64,000 nucleotides of DNA from Bradyrhizobium frederickii (lineage in GTDB: Bacteria; Pseudomonadota; Alphaproteobacteria; Rhizobiales; Xanthobacteraceae): positions 1 through 64,000 of the forward strand of contig NZ_SPQS01000004.1 of assembly GCF_004570865.1 (NCBI RefSeq). Direction: 5' to 3'. How positions within the stretch are numbered: the first letter of the stretch is position 1; the number at the start of each line of letters is the position of its first letter. The position numbers and the translations under genes were made by a program. Positions 1-8,367 of the stretch are shown here, piece after piece. The notes beneath the pieces are model-generated. The model ran no database searches. It was not told where the DNA came from and worked only from the letters and a program-made list of their open reading frames with translations.

Positions 1-1659
1 GTGAACGGCAAGACCATCACCTTCCGCAGCGGCTCGGCTCCGGCCTCGTCCGCGGTTGCGGCCGGTTCGGGCGTCAGCGGCAACCTCGTCACCGACGGCA
101 ACGGCAACACCACCGTCTATCTCGGCACGGCGGGCACCCCGGCTGCGACTGTCAGCGATCTGTTGACCGCGGTCGATCTGGCCAGCGGCGTCAAGACGGT
201 ATCGATCAGCGCCGGTGCTGCGACGATCGCGACCAGCTTCAACCAGACTGCTTCGAGCGTTGGCGGCGGTGCCGTCACGTTGAAGAGCTCGACGGGTGCG
301 GATCTGAGCGTCACCGGCAAGGCCGACCTGCTCAAGTCGCTCGGCCTGACGACGTCAACCGGTGCCGGCAACGCCACCGTCAATGTCAACCGGACCACAA
401 GCGCGGCCTCGCTCGGTGCGACGATTGCGGACGGTTCGACGCTGAACGTCGACGGTCACGTCATCACCTTCAAGAACGCGCCGATCCCGGGTTCGACCGG
501 TGCTCCGAGCGTTCCGAGCGGGTATGGTGCCAGCGGCAACGTCCTCACCGACGGCAACGGCAACTCGACGGTCTATCTGCAGGCCGGCACGGTCAACGAC
601 GTGCTGAAGGCGATCGACCTTGCCACCGGCGTGCAGACCGCCACGATCAACGCCAACGGCACCGCGACGCTTGCGACGGCCACCGGCCAGTCGAACTCGA
701 CGATCAATACGTCCGGTCAGCTCAAGCTCTCGACCGGTGTCAACGCCGATCTGTCGATCACCGGCACCGGCAACGCGCTGAACGTGTTCGGTCTCGCCGG
801 CAACACCGGCAACGCGACCGCCTTCACCGCGGCCCGCACCTCCGGCATCGGCGGCATCGCCGGCAAGACCTTGACCTTCACCTCCTTCAACGGCGGCACG
901 GCGGTCAATGTCACCTTCGGCGACGGCACCAACGGCACGGTCAAGACGCTCGATCAGCTCAACACCAAGCTTCAGGCCAACAACCTGTCTGCAACGATCG
1001 ACGCCAACGGCCTGCTGACCATCACCGCGTCCAACGACTACGCGTCCTCGACGCTCGGATCGACGGCGGCGGGCGGTGCGATCGGCGGCACGCTCACTTC
1101 GGCGCTGACCTTCTCGACGGCTTCCACCCCCGTCCAGGATGGCGTCGCCCAGACCGCGCGTGCCAATCTGGTGTCGCAGTTCAACAACATCCTGAACCAG
1201 ATCGACACGACCTCGCAGGACTCCTCGTTCAACGGCGTCAACCTCCTGAACGGCGATCAGCTCAAGCTGGTGTTCGACGAGACCGGCAAGTCGAGCCTGA
1301 ACATCACCGGCGTCACCTACAACTCCAAGGGTCTGGGCCTCGCCTCGCTGACCGTCGGCGTCGACTTCATCGACAACGCCGCCGCCAACAGGGTGCTGAC
1401 CAACCTCAACGCCGCCTCGAGCACGCTGCGCTCGGAGGCCTCCAGCCTCGGCTCGAACCTCTCGGTGGTGCAGATCCGTCAGGACTTCAACAAGAACCTG
1501 ATCAACGTGCTGCAGACCGGCTCGTCCAACCTGACCCTGGCCGACACCAACGTCGAGGCGGCCAACAGCCAGGCGCTGTCGACCCGCCAGTCCATCGCGG
1601 TCTCCGCGCTGTCCCTGGCCAACCAGTCGCAGCAGAGCGTGCTCCAGCTGCTCCGCTAA
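1..1659 (+). CDS. fliC: Flagellin, large repeat-containing type (5' end outside the window)
   Basis: This is the C-terminal 552 residues of a large flagellin; the N-terminal D0/D1 region lies left of the window, so the first codon here is internal. The visible part has Gly/Ala/Thr-rich segments with a recurring DGNG(N)S/TTVYL motif, resembling the DUF1522 modules inserted in Bradyrhizobium thick-filament flagellins. It ends in a typical flagellin D0 helix (VLQTGSSNLTLADTN, then SQQSVLQLLR). It is closely similar to the complete flagellin downstream, with long near-identical stretches at the C-terminus. A strong hairpin plus T-run follows the stop. The product is exported by the flagellar type III apparatus and polymerises into the filament. 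The family call is firm; the number in the gene name is not assignable. Confidence 0.9.
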   Translation: MNGKTITFRSGSAPASSAVAAGSGVSGNLVTDGNGNTTVYLGTAGTPAATVSDLLTAVDLASGVKTVSISAGAATIATSFNQTASSVGGGAVTLKSSTGADLSVTGKADLLKSLGLTTSTGAGNATVNVNRTTSAASLGATIADGSTLNVDGHVITFKNAPIPGSTGAPSVPSGYGASGNVLTDGNGNSTVYLQAGTVNDVLKAIDLATGVQTATINANGTATLATATGQSNSTINTSGQLKLSTGVNADLSITGTGNALNVFGLAGNTGNATAFTAARTSGIGGIAGKTLTFTSFNGGTAVNVTFGDGTNGTVKTLDQLNTKLQANNLSATIDANGLLTITASNDYASSTLGSTAAGGAIGGTLTSALTFSTASTPVQDGVAQTARANLVSQFNNILNQIDTTSQDSSFNGVNLLNGDQLKLVFDETGKSSLNITGVTYNSKGLGLASLTVGVDFIDNAAANRVLTNLNAASSTLRSEASSLGSNLSVVQIRQDFNKNLINVLQTGSSNLTLADTNVEAANSQALSTRQSIAVSALSLANQSQQSVLQLLR

Positions 1660-1687
1660 CAAGCGACTGAAATTACTGAATAAAGTC

Positions 1688-1720
1688 GAGCGGCGGGGCC
1701 CTTTGCCCCGCCGCTCTTTT
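1688..1720 (+). terminator. Rho-independent terminator after the first flagellin
   Basis: A 12-bp GC-rich stem (GAGCGGCGGGGC pairing with GCCCCGCCGCTC, short loop) is followed directly by TTTT, 28 bases after the flagellin stop. It separates the two flagellin genes transcriptionally. Confidence 0.85.
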
Positions 1721-1769
1721 CTGCGTCCGGAGGCGGGCGGGGGTGTTCATCCGGCATTAACCCTATCGC

Positions 1770-1785
1770 TTAAGCCGGCGTTAAC
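1770..1785 (+). promoter_or_regulatory. Putative CtrA box upstream of the complete flagellin
   Basis: TTAA-GCCGGCG-TTAAC matches the CtrA consensus TTAA-N7-TTAAC exactly. It is 95 bases before the flagellin start, and a further TTAACC half site lies at 1757. CtrA binding is inferred from the consensus and from the presence of cckA in this cluster. Confidence 0.55.
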
Positions 1786-1879
1786 CATACTTTAAAGGAC
1801 ACCTCCTAAAACTGGACGAAAGCCCGCTTTGCAGACCCGAGCGGCCGATTCGTATCCGGTTCAAGAGGAAGACTCGCCA

Positions 1880-4168
1880 ATGTCCAACATCGTTCTCTCG
1901 GCGTCCGTTCGCCAGAACCTGTTGTCGCTGCAGTCGACGGCTGACTTGCTGGCCACGACGCAGGAGCGGCTGTCGACCGGCAAGAAGGTCAACACGGCGC
2001 TCGACAATCCCACCAACTTCTTCACCGCGCAGGGGCTGGACAACCGGGCGAGCGACATCAGCAACCTGCTCGACGGCATCAACAACGGCGTCCAGGTGCT
2101 GCAGGCCGCCAACACCGGCATCACCTCGCTGCAGAAGCTGATCGACAGCGCGAAATCGATCGCCAACCAGGCGCTGCAGACCACGGTCGGCTACTCCACC
2201 AAGTCGAACGTCTCCACCACCATTCCCGGCGCGACGCCGGCCGACCTGCGCGGCACGACCTCCTATGCGAGCGCGACCGCCAAGAGCAACGTGCTCTATA
2301 CCGGCGCCGCCGGTGGCGTGACCCCGGTGACGGGAACCGCCGCTCTCGGCGCCTCGCTGGGCTCGAGCGCCGGCACCTTTACCGGCACGGCAGCGCTCGC
2401 CGCCGACGGCACGACCGCGCTGTCCGGCACTGCGACGCTGCTCGGCACCACGGCCTCCACCACGTTCAGCACGCCGCCCGCGGACGGCGACACCATCACG
2501 GTGAACGGCAAGACCATTACCTTCCGCACCGGCGTCGCGCCGGCCACGCAGCCGACCGGCTGGGGTCTGGACGCCAGCGGCCATATCGCCACCGACGGCA
2601 ATGGCAATTCGATCGTCTATGAGGGAACGGCGGCTGCGCCAGGGGCGACGATCAACGACGTTCTCACGGCGATCGATCTCGCCAGCGCCGTCAAGACCGC
2701 GACCATCAGCGCAGGCGCGGCGACCATCGCGGTGAGCGGCGCGGCCGGTCCCGTCGGTACGCTTCAGGTGGCATCCTCCATCACGGCCGGCGCCGTGACC
2801 TTGAAGAGCTCGACCGGTGCTAACCTCAGCGTGACGGGCAAGGCCGATTTCCTCAACAAGCTCGGTCTGACATCCGCGACCGGCGCGGGCAACGCCAACG
2901 TGACCGCGAACCGTTCGACGACCGCCGGCTCGCTCGGCACTCTCGTTCAAGACGGCTCGACGCTGAACATCGACGGTCACACCATCACCTTCAAGAACGC
3001 CCAGACTCCCCAGTCGGCGGCCAGCGTGACCTCCGGTGGCGTCAGCGGCAATATCGTCACCGACGGCAACGGCAACTCGACGGTCTATCTCCAGAGCGCG
3101 ACGTTGACCGACCTGCTCAACTCGATCGACCTTGCCACCGGCGTGAAGACCGCCAGCATCTTCAACGGCGCGGCGACCCTCTCGACCACGTCGGGCCAGA
3201 TTCCCTCGTCGGTGAATTCCAGCGGCCAGCTGTCGCTCTCGACCGGCGTCAACGCCGACCTCTCGATCACCGGCACCGGCAACGCCCTCAGCGCGTTCGG
3301 ACTCAGCGGCAACACGGGAACGGCGACCGCCTTCACCGCGGCGCGCGCCGCGGGCGCCGGCGGCATCAGCGGCAAGACGCTGACCTTCACCTCGTTCAAT
3401 GGCGGTACGCCCGTGAACGTCACCTTCGGCGACGGCACCAACGGCACGGTCAAGACGCTCGACCAGCTCAACGCGCAGCTTCAGGCCAACCACCTGACCG
3501 CGACGATCGACGCCAACGGCGTGCTCACGGTCACCACCGTCAACGAATACGCCTCCTCGACGCTGGGGTCGACCACCGCGGGCGGCACGGTCGGCGGCAC
3601 CATCACCGGTGTGCTTGCCTTCACCACCGCGCAGCCGCCAGTCCAGGATCCCGTCGCGCAGACCGCACGCTCCAACCTGGTCAACCAGTTCAACAACATC
3701 CTGGCCCAGATCGACACCACCTCGCAGGACTCCTCCTTCAACGGCGTCAACCTGCTCAACGGCGACACGCTGAAGCTTGTCTTCAACGAGACCGGCAGCT
3801 CGACGCTCAGCATCAACGGCGTGGTGTTCAATGCGGCCGGCCTCGGCCTCAGCAACCTCGTCAACGGCGTCGACTTCATAGACAACGGCGCCACCAACAG
3901 GGTGCTGGCCAGCCTCAACGCCGCCTCGAGCACGCTGCGCTCGGAGGGCTCGTCGCTCGGTTCGAATCTCTCGATCGTGCAGGTGCGCCAGGACTTCTCC
4001 AAGAACCTGATCAACGTGCTGCAGACCGGCTCGTCAAACCTGACGCTCGCCGACACCAACGAGGAGGCGGCCAACAGCCAGGCGCTGTCGACCCGCCAGT
4101 CGATCGCGGTCTCCGCGCTGTCGCTGGCCAACCAGTCGCAGCAGAGCGTGCTGCAGCTGCTTCGCTAA
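1880..4168 (+). CDS. fliC: Flagellin, 762 aa, with inserted repeat domains
   Basis: This is a complete flagellin. The N-terminal D0/D1 region starts MSNIVLSASVRQNLLSLQ and the C-terminus ends SQQSVLQLLR. Between residues about 110 and 620 lies a large insert with at least two modules (GKTITFR, DGNGNSIVY / DGHTITFKN, DGNGNSTVYL), the DUF1522-type organisation of Bradyrhizobium thick-flagellum flagellins. It is far longer than the 300-500 residues of ordinary flagellins. The start is taken at 1880 because AGAGGAAG lies just upstream and the flagellin fold begins at this Met; an in-frame extension to 1829 would add 17 non-flagellin residues. A CtrA-type box lies upstream and a terminator follows. 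The product is a filament subunit on the cell surface, paralogous to the preceding gene. Confidence 0.95.
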   Translation: MSNIVLSASVRQNLLSLQSTADLLATTQERLSTGKKVNTALDNPTNFFTAQGLDNRASDISNLLDGINNGVQVLQAANTGITSLQKLIDSAKSIANQALQTTVGYSTKSNVSTTIPGATPADLRGTTSYASATAKSNVLYTGAAGGVTPVTGTAALGASLGSSAGTFTGTAALAADGTTALSGTATLLGTTASTTFSTPPADGDTITVNGKTITFRTGVAPATQPTGWGLDASGHIATDGNGNSIVYEGTAAAPGATINDVLTAIDLASAVKTATISAGAATIAVSGAAGPVGTLQVASSITAGAVTLKSSTGANLSVTGKADFLNKLGLTSATGAGNANVTANRSTTAGSLGTLVQDGSTLNIDGHTITFKNAQTPQSAASVTSGGVSGNIVTDGNGNSTVYLQSATLTDLLNSIDLATGVKTASIFNGAATLSTTSGQIPSSVNSSGQLSLSTGVNADLSITGTGNALSAFGLSGNTGTATAFTAARAAGAGGISGKTLTFTSFNGGTPVNVTFGDGTNGTVKTLDQLNAQLQANHLTATIDANGVLTVTTVNEYASSTLGSTTAGGTVGGTITGVLAFTTAQPPVQDPVAQTARSNLVNQFNNILAQIDTTSQDSSFNGVNLLNGDTLKLVFNETGSSTLSINGVVFNAAGLGLSNLVNGVDFIDNGATNRVLASLNAASSTLRSEGSSLGSNLSIVQVRQDFSKNLINVLQTGSSNLTLADTNEEAANSQALSTRQSIAVSALSLANQSQQSVLQLLR

Positions 4169-4201
4169 TTCGAGCGCGCAAGCTCGCTACTCGAGATTTC
4201 G

Positions 4202-4230
4202 CGGCGGGGCTAAGGCTCCGCCGTTCTTTT
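4202..4230 (+). terminator. Rho-independent terminator after the second flagellin
   Basis: The CGGCGGGGC arm pairs with GGCTCCGCCG (one G-U pair), followed by TTCTTTT, 33 bases past the flagellin stop. It resembles the terminator after the first flagellin. Confidence 0.8.
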
Positions 4231-4459
4231 GAGGGAGATCGCTAAGACAGGATTAGCTGAGATCGGCGCGCATCACGCGAAGCGAGTTTACATCGTGCGT
4301 GCGTGGATCTAGTTGCGCTGACGAAGAGCTCCGCGACCCGTAATTATCCGGAGTGCTTCCAAGCACGCACGTAAGCAAATCTTAAGCGGTGCTGCCTAGG
4401 GTTGGGAAAGAAATCCTTAAGCGCTTACAACGCGCTAGGTAACCTCCAGGGTGTGATTG

Positions 4460-4828
4460 ATGTCGAATTCCGCTGCCTCGGCTTATGCGCGTGTTGCAAC
4501 GACCACCGCATCTCCTCGCGACATCGAGGCGCAGACTCTGCTCAAGGCCGCGAACAAGCTCCAGGACGCCGTGAACAACGCCGATCCGCTCAGCGAGCAG
4601 ACTATGCAGGCCCTGATGTTCAACCGCAAACTCTGGACCATCTTCCTGAGCGAGGCGATGCGCGATAACAACCCGCAGCCGATCGACGTCAGGCAGAAGA
4701 TCGCCAACATCAGCGTGTTCGTGCTGAGCCAGACCGCCGCGCTCCAGATGAGCCCGCAATTCGATCACTTCCGTCCGCTGATCGAGATCAACCGCAATAT
4801 CGCTGCGGGTCTGTCCGGGCGGCCGTGA
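4460..4828 (+). CDS. flaF: Flagellar biosynthesis regulator FlaF
   Basis: This 122-aa protein matches the FlaF family in length and sequence style (SAYARVATTTASPRDIEAQTL at the N-terminus, NRKLWTIFLSEAM in the middle, helical throughout). In Caulobacter FlaF works with FlbT to balance flagellin synthesis against secretion, and it usually sits next to flagellin genes, as here. The ATG at 4460 is chosen over an adjacent TTG at 4457. No flbT follows; the next 170 bases hold only short open frames. A 10-bp palindrome TAAGCGCTTA lies 33 bases upstream of the start (4418-4427), with unknown meaning. Confidence 0.88.
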   Translation: MSNSAASAYARVATTTASPRDIEAQTLLKAANKLQDAVNNADPLSEQTMQALMFNRKLWTIFLSEAMRDNNPQPIDVRQKIANISVFVLSQTAALQMSPQFDHFRPLIEINRNIAAGLSGRP

Positions 4829-4997
4829 CGGGAGCTCGTGATGGCCGACATCGCGGGCATTCTTGCGCCCACTATCGGGGCGGGTGACGATCAAGACGCG
4901 CAGTTGTGCTTCGGCAATACGAATTTCACGCTGACCGGTGCCGGTCAGACGCGGAGCAGAACTTCGTCACCGATCCCGCGATCTCGACACGCGATCG

Positions 4998-5357
4998 TCA
5001 GGCGCTGACGTCCGTGCTGAGCGGACGCGAGGGCTCGGACTTCATATCCAATGCATGGAAATAGGCCCGCCGGCGCAACATCGCTTCGTCGGGGAACTGG
5101 TTGACCACCGCGTCGGTCCTGTCGTTGACGACCTGGAAGACGAAGGATGCGGCCGCCTGGTCGAACACGACCTGGCGCGAGATGTTCTCGTGGTTCGACA
5201 GATCATTGCGCACGGGGGCGCTCGTATCCGCCGCGGCGACCGTCTGGCTCACCGGAAGATCGGTTTGCACAGCCTCGTTCGCCGCCACGCTGGACGTCGC
5301 TACGATCTGCACGGGGGCCGGGATCCCCACCGGCCTGATGCTGAAATCTGTACTCAT
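4998..5357 (-). CDS. FlaG-like flagellar protein
   Basis: This 119-aa protein has a variable Ala/Val/Thr-rich N-terminal half and a conserved C-terminal half (SRQVVFDQAAASFVFQVVND, then PDEAMLRRRAYFHALD). The ending resembles the FlaG family (PF03646): a beta segment with V-x-Q-V-V-D/N followed by hxxFPDExhLRRRAYF. FlaG proteins influence filament length in other bacteria; the role here is unproven. A strong Shine-Dalgarno (CCAGGAGG) precedes the ATG. The gene converges on flaF and is transcribed towards it. Confidence that it is a real gene is high; the FlaG label is moderate. Confidence 0.75.
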   Translation of the reverse strand: MSTDFSIRPVGIPAPVQIVATSSVAANEAVQTDLPVSQTVAAADTSAPVRNDLSNHENISRQVVFDQAAASFVFQVVNDRTDAVVNQFPDEAMLRRRAYFHALDMKSEPSRPLSTDVSA

Positions 5358-5439
5358 GGCAGCCTCCTGGTTGCCTTGATTGAGTCAAATCCCAACCCCT
5401 CTCGTAACGCAACCATGGAACGTCAGGACTGAAGACCCG

Positions 5440-5455
5440 GTCAACAAACGTGCCT
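5440..5455 (-). promoter_or_regulatory. Degenerate sigma-54-like element upstream of the FlaG-like gene
   Basis: On the minus strand AGGCACG-TTTG-TTGAC resembles the -24/-12 consensus TGGCACG-N4-TTGCW, but the usually invariant GC at -12 is GA. It lies about 83 bases upstream of the start. Weak candidate. Confidence 0.25.
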
Positions 5456-5457
5456 AA

Positions 5458-5486
5458 CCGCGCGACGAAATCGCCGCGCGGTTTTT
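5458..5486 (+). terminator. GC-rich hairpin between flgN-like and FlaG-like genes
   Basis: CCGCGCG and CGCGCGG form a 7-bp stem with a 10-base loop, followed by TTTTT on the plus strand. Both neighbours are on the minus strand, so the T-run is on the wrong side for classic termination of the flgI operon. It may still stall transcription or be a plain palindrome. Confidence 0.4.
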
Positions 5487-5516
5487 CGTAAAATTGTCGG
5501 TTGTTTTCGTGCGCGC

Positions 5517-6014
5517 TCAGAGCGAGCGGCTGACCGCGAGCGGGGTGATGTGGCGCGGGCCCGGAGCTGCACGCCGCCCGGCGGCCGTATAGGTGTTCGG
5601 CACGTTGCGCTTCTGGATCTCGGCATTGACGCCGCGCACGACGCTTTCGGAAACAGCGTGCGCGGTCGCGAGCACGGTGAGATTGACCTGAAGCATGGCG
5701 CGGAATGCATCGTGGTGGCGGTGCAGCGTCGAGAGCAGCTCCGGGGCGGATTTCGCGAGCTGCGCCTGGTTCGCCTTCAACTGGCTGACGGCACCGACAT
5801 AGTTTCGCGACAGCTCCTGCTTCTTGCTCTCGAGCGTCATCGCCTCGCGGACCTTGCCGGCGCGAACGAGCTCGGTCTCGCGCTCGATCAGTCCGAGCAG
5901 GGCGCTCATCGCGTCCATCAGGTCTTCGGCGAGCTTGCGCGCCTCGGCGCTGCCCGGCGCAATGTTCGGGCGTTGGGTCTGCATCGGCTGACGTGAGGCG
6001 TTGAAGTGGTTCAT
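5517..6014 (-). CDS. FlgN-like flagellar protein (possible export chaperone)
   Basis: This 165-aa, mostly helical protein starts MNHFNASRQ. Residues 25-135 (ARKLAEDLMDAMSALLGLIE and following) carry the long amphipathic helices seen in FlgN-type chaperones of hook-associated proteins. It is the third gene of flgI-flgJ-this gene, with its start 12 bases past the flgJ stop. Caulobacter has a comparable small gene (flbY) near flgI/flgJ, so FlbY is an alternative name. The ATG at 6014 follows the flgJ stop and gives a sensible N-terminus; longer in-frame extensions read through flgJ and are rejected. Confidence 0.7.
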   Translation of the reverse strand: MNHFNASRQPMQTQRPNIAPGSAEARKLAEDLMDAMSALLGLIERETELVRAGKVREAMTLESKKQELSRNYVGAVSQLKANQAQLAKSAPELLSTLHRHHDAFRAMLQVNLTVLATAHAVSESVVRGVNAEIQKRNVPNTYTAAGRRAAPGPRHITPLAVSRSL

Positions 6015-6025
6015 CTCGTTTGACC

Positions 6026-6394
6026 TTATGCCGTGCGGATCGTTTTCGCCTGCTGCATGATGAGGGTGCGATAGACCTCGCTGGCGACGCCGACGCCGCC
6101 GGCGTTGGCGAAGTTCTTGGAATATTGCTCGGTCAGCATCGAGCGCCACACGCCGGTGCCGGGCGTGTCGCCGAACGGGCCTTCGCCCTTCAGGCCCGAG
6201 GTCATCTGCGAGAACATGCTGTTGAGGAACATCGCCTCGAAATCGGTGGCGGTCTTCTGCGCCCTGGCCTGCTGTTTCGGCGAGACCTTCTGCAGGGCGC
6301 TGGCGAGGTCGAAATCGGGCCGGCCGTTGCGGCTCTCGACCGAAAAGGCCGAGGAGTTGGCGAGGCGCGGCGTGTTGATCGTGCTGGTCTGCAT
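6026..6394 (-). CDS. flgJ: Rod-binding protein FlgJ (rod-cap domain only)
   Basis: This 122-aa protein has only the N-terminal rod-capping domain of FlgJ (DFEAMFLNSMFSQMTSGL, GVWRSMLTEQYSK, YRTLIMQQAK) and lacks the muramidase domain of enterobacterial FlgJ. That short form is usual in alphaproteobacteria, where a separate enzyme is expected to open the peptidoglycan. Its ATG overlaps the flgI stop by one base (TGATG), so translation is probably coupled. It acts in the periplasm during rod assembly. Confidence 0.88.
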   Translation of the reverse strand: MQTSTINTPRLANSSAFSVESRNGRPDFDLASALQKVSPKQQARAQKTATDFEAMFLNSMFSQMTSGLKGEGPFGDTPGTGVWRSMLTEQYSKNFANAGGVGVASEVYRTLIMQQAKTIRTA

Positions 6395-7518
6395 CACATC
6401 ACCTCGATGTCGGCTTCGATCGCGCCGGCGGCCTTGATCGCCTGGAGGATGCTGATCATGTCGCGCGGACCGATGCCGAGGCCGTTGAGGCCGTCGACCA
6501 GTTGCTGGAGCGAGACGCCGTCCTTGACGACGGCCAGCTTCTTGCCGTCCTCGGTGACGGTGACGGCGCTGCGCGGTGCGACCACGGTGCGGCCGCGCGA
6601 GAGCGGGTTGGGCTGGCTCACCTGCGGACTCTCGGAGATGGTGACGGTGAGGTTGCCCTGCGCCACCGCGACGGTGGCGACGCGAACGTCGCGGCCCATC
6701 ACGATGATGCCGCTGCGCTCGTCGATGACGATCTTGGCGGCCAGATCGGGGTCGACCTGCAGCTGCTCGATCTCGGTGAGGAATGCAACGACGTTGCCTT
6801 TGAACTCCGGCGGGATCGAGAGCTGCACTGTCGAGGGATCGATCGGCTCGGCGGTCTTGACGCCGAGATAGTCGTTGACGGCGGCTGCGATGCGTTTGGC
6901 GGTGGTGAAGTCGGCGTTGCGCAGCGCCAGGCGCACGTTCGGCAGGCGATTGAGCGCGAACTCGATCTCGCGCTCGATGATGGCGCCGTTGGCGATGCGT
7001 CCCACGGTCGGAACGCCGCGCACGATCTTGGCCGCCTCGCCCTCGGCCTGGAAGCCGGAGATCGCGAGCGAGCCCTGCGCCACCGCGTAGACATTGCCGT
7101 CGGCGCCGAGCAGGGGGGTGACGAGCAGGGTGCCGCCCTGCAGGTTCTTGGCATCGCCGAGCGCGGAGACGGTGACGTCCATGCGCGTGCCCTGGGTGGC
7201 AAAGGCCGGCAGATTGCCTGTCACCATCACGGCGGCGACGTTGCCGGTGCGGATGGTGGCGCCGCGAATGTTGACGCCCATGCGCTCGAGCATCGCCTGC
7301 AGCGATTGCTTGGTGAAGGGGATGTTGTTGAGCGTGTCGCCGGTGCCGTTGAGGCCGACGACGAGGCCATAGCCGATCAGCTGGTTCTGCCGCACGCCTT
7401 CGATGTTGGCGAGATCCTTGATGCGCGAGGTCGCAGCCGCCGGCGCGACCGACATCGCCAGCGCCGACAGCGCCGCGCAGGCCACCCCGACAATCCTCAC
7501 CCAACGAACGCCTGGCAT
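6394..7518 (-). CDS. flgI: Flagellar P-ring protein FlgI
   Basis: This 374-aa protein carries a Sec signal peptide (residues 1-29, ending APAAA) and the full FlgI family sequence: SRIKDLANIEGVRQNQLIGY, GLNGTGDTLNN, SLQAMLERMGV, and a C-terminal LNGLGIGPRDMISILQAIK. It forms the periplasmic P ring around the rod. The ATG at 7518 has GGGGAGCAG upstream and begins the signal peptide; a longer frame to 7611 has no signal sequence. It is first of the operon flgI-flgJ-flgN-like. A sigma-54-type promoter element lies 77 bases upstream. Confidence 0.95.
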   Translation of the reverse strand: MPGVRWVRIVGVACAALSALAMSVAPAAATSRIKDLANIEGVRQNQLIGYGLVVGLNGTGDTLNNIPFTKQSLQAMLERMGVNIRGATIRTGNVAAVMVTGNLPAFATQGTRMDVTVSALGDAKNLQGGTLLVTPLLGADGNVYAVAQGSLAISGFQAEGEAAKIVRGVPTVGRIANGAIIEREIEFALNRLPNVRLALRNADFTTAKRIAAAVNDYLGVKTAEPIDPSTVQLSIPPEFKGNVVAFLTEIEQLQVDPDLAAKIVIDERSGIIVMGRDVRVATVAVAQGNLTVTISESPQVSQPNPLSRGRTVVAPRSAVTVTEDGKKLAVVKDGVSLQQLVDGLNGLGIGPRDMISILQAIKAAGAIEADIEVM

Positions 7519-7594
7519 CCTCTGCTCCCCGAGGCCCCTCAAATCGGAAAGACCTGCACGACACTCCCATGACGAGCTGGTCCGACGCTGTCCT

Positions 7595-7610
7595 TGCGAG
7601 GGCTGTGCCA
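7595..7610 (-). promoter_or_regulatory. Sigma-54 type -24/-12 element upstream of flgI
   Basis: On the minus strand TGGCACA-GCCC-TCGCA fits TGGCACG-N4-TTGCW with the GG/GC dinucleotides correctly spaced. It is 77 bases upstream of the flgI start. The flgF element has the same TCGC variant. Confidence 0.6.
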
Positions 7611-7728
7611 AGCCGGTGCAGCAGGGTTAGGTGGCTGAATAGGTTGAATAAATCTGTTTCAACCGGTGTCAGCCGGCGTTGTCCCTGAGGAGCGAAACTG
7701 CCGCCCGTCGGCAGATTTTGCCGGGCTG

Positions 7729-7744
7729 TTTACGCCCCGTTAAC
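7729..7744 (+). promoter_or_regulatory. Putative CtrA box upstream of fliX
   Basis: TTTA-CGCCCCG-TTAAC matches TTAA-N7-TTAAC with one mismatch, 46 bases before the fliX start. In Caulobacter, fliX is a CtrA-controlled class II gene. Confidence 0.5.
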
Positions 7745-7790
7745 CATAAGACGGCGAAGGTGACGGCATCGATCACCCGGATTCCCTCCG

Positions 7791-8204
7791 ATGCGCATCT
7801 ACGGACCGAACGGCACCACGCTTGGAACGCCGGCCAGCCAGGCCAGGCGGACCGGCTCCGGCACCTTCGTGCTGCCCGACACCTCGTCGGCGCAGGAGAC
7901 CCGGAGCGCTGCCGCACCGAAGGCCGCCGCCAACATCGATGGGCTGCTGGCCCTGCAAGGTGTCGCGGAGGATCCGATCGAGCGCCGCAAGCGCTCGGTC
8001 GCGCGCGGCAGGACTGCGCTCGACGTGCTCGACGATCTCAAGATGGGCCTCTTGTCCGGCAATCTCGACGCCTCGACCGTGATGCGGCTGCGGGATGCCG
8101 CAGCGAACCTGAAATCGTCCTCGGGCGATGCCGGTCTCGATGCGGTGCTGGCCGAGATCGAGCTCCGCGTCGAGGTCGAGCTGGCGAAGGCCGGGCAGGC
8201 GTAG
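7791..8204 (+). CDS. fliX: Flagellar assembly regulator FliX
   Basis: This 137-aa protein matches FliX: MRIYGPNGT at the start, then IDGLLALQGV, ERRKRSVARGRTALDVLDDL and the C-terminal helix AVLAEIELRVEVELAKA. In Caulobacter, FliX binds the sigma-54 activator FlbD and couples class III/IV flagellar transcription to completion of the class II basal body. Its presence supports reading the -24/-12 sites upstream of flgI and flgF as FlbD/sigma-54 targets. It is divergent from flgI and monocistronic. flbD itself is not in this window. Confidence 0.92.
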   Translation: MRIYGPNGTTLGTPASQARRTGSGTFVLPDTSSAQETRSAAAPKAAANIDGLLALQGVAEDPIERRKRSVARGRTALDVLDDLKMGLLSGNLDASTVMRLRDAAANLKSSSGDAGLDAVLAEIELRVEVELAKAGQA

Positions 8205-8276
8205 ACGTTATCCGTCACCCTTGAGGTTGTCGCTTCTTCAGCGGCCCTCGAGCGGCGACGGCCCCGCTGCATCTCC

Positions 8277-8341
8277 GTCCATCCTTCGAGGCTCACGGCG
8301 CGATGCTCTTGCATCGCGCCACTCGCACCTCAGGATGACGG
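8277..8341. repeat. Short dispersed palindromic repeat
   Basis: The sequence contains GCGCGATGC/GCATCGCGC inverted arms and TCCTTCGAG...CTCAGGATGA ends. It resembles intergenic palindromic repeats common in Bradyrhizobium. It sits in the converging space between fliX and the HxlR gene. Confidence 0.5.
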
Positions 8342-8367
8342 ACTCCCATAGCGTTTTCTTCGTGGCC

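Noticed and set aside
355..1662. Long minus-strand frame opposite the first flagellin
   Set aside because: Arg/Gly/Val/Asp-rich translation without domain features; the third-base GC bias belongs to the plus-strand flagellin.
1813..1828. Sigma-54 site close to the second flagellin start
   Set aside because: GG and GC are spaced correctly, but the surrounding bases (TGGACG, CCGC) fit the consensus poorly.
1781..3493. 570-codon minus-strand frame opposite the second flagellin
   Set aside because: Composition typical of an antisense shadow in GC-rich DNA; no fold motifs and it overlaps a certain gene.
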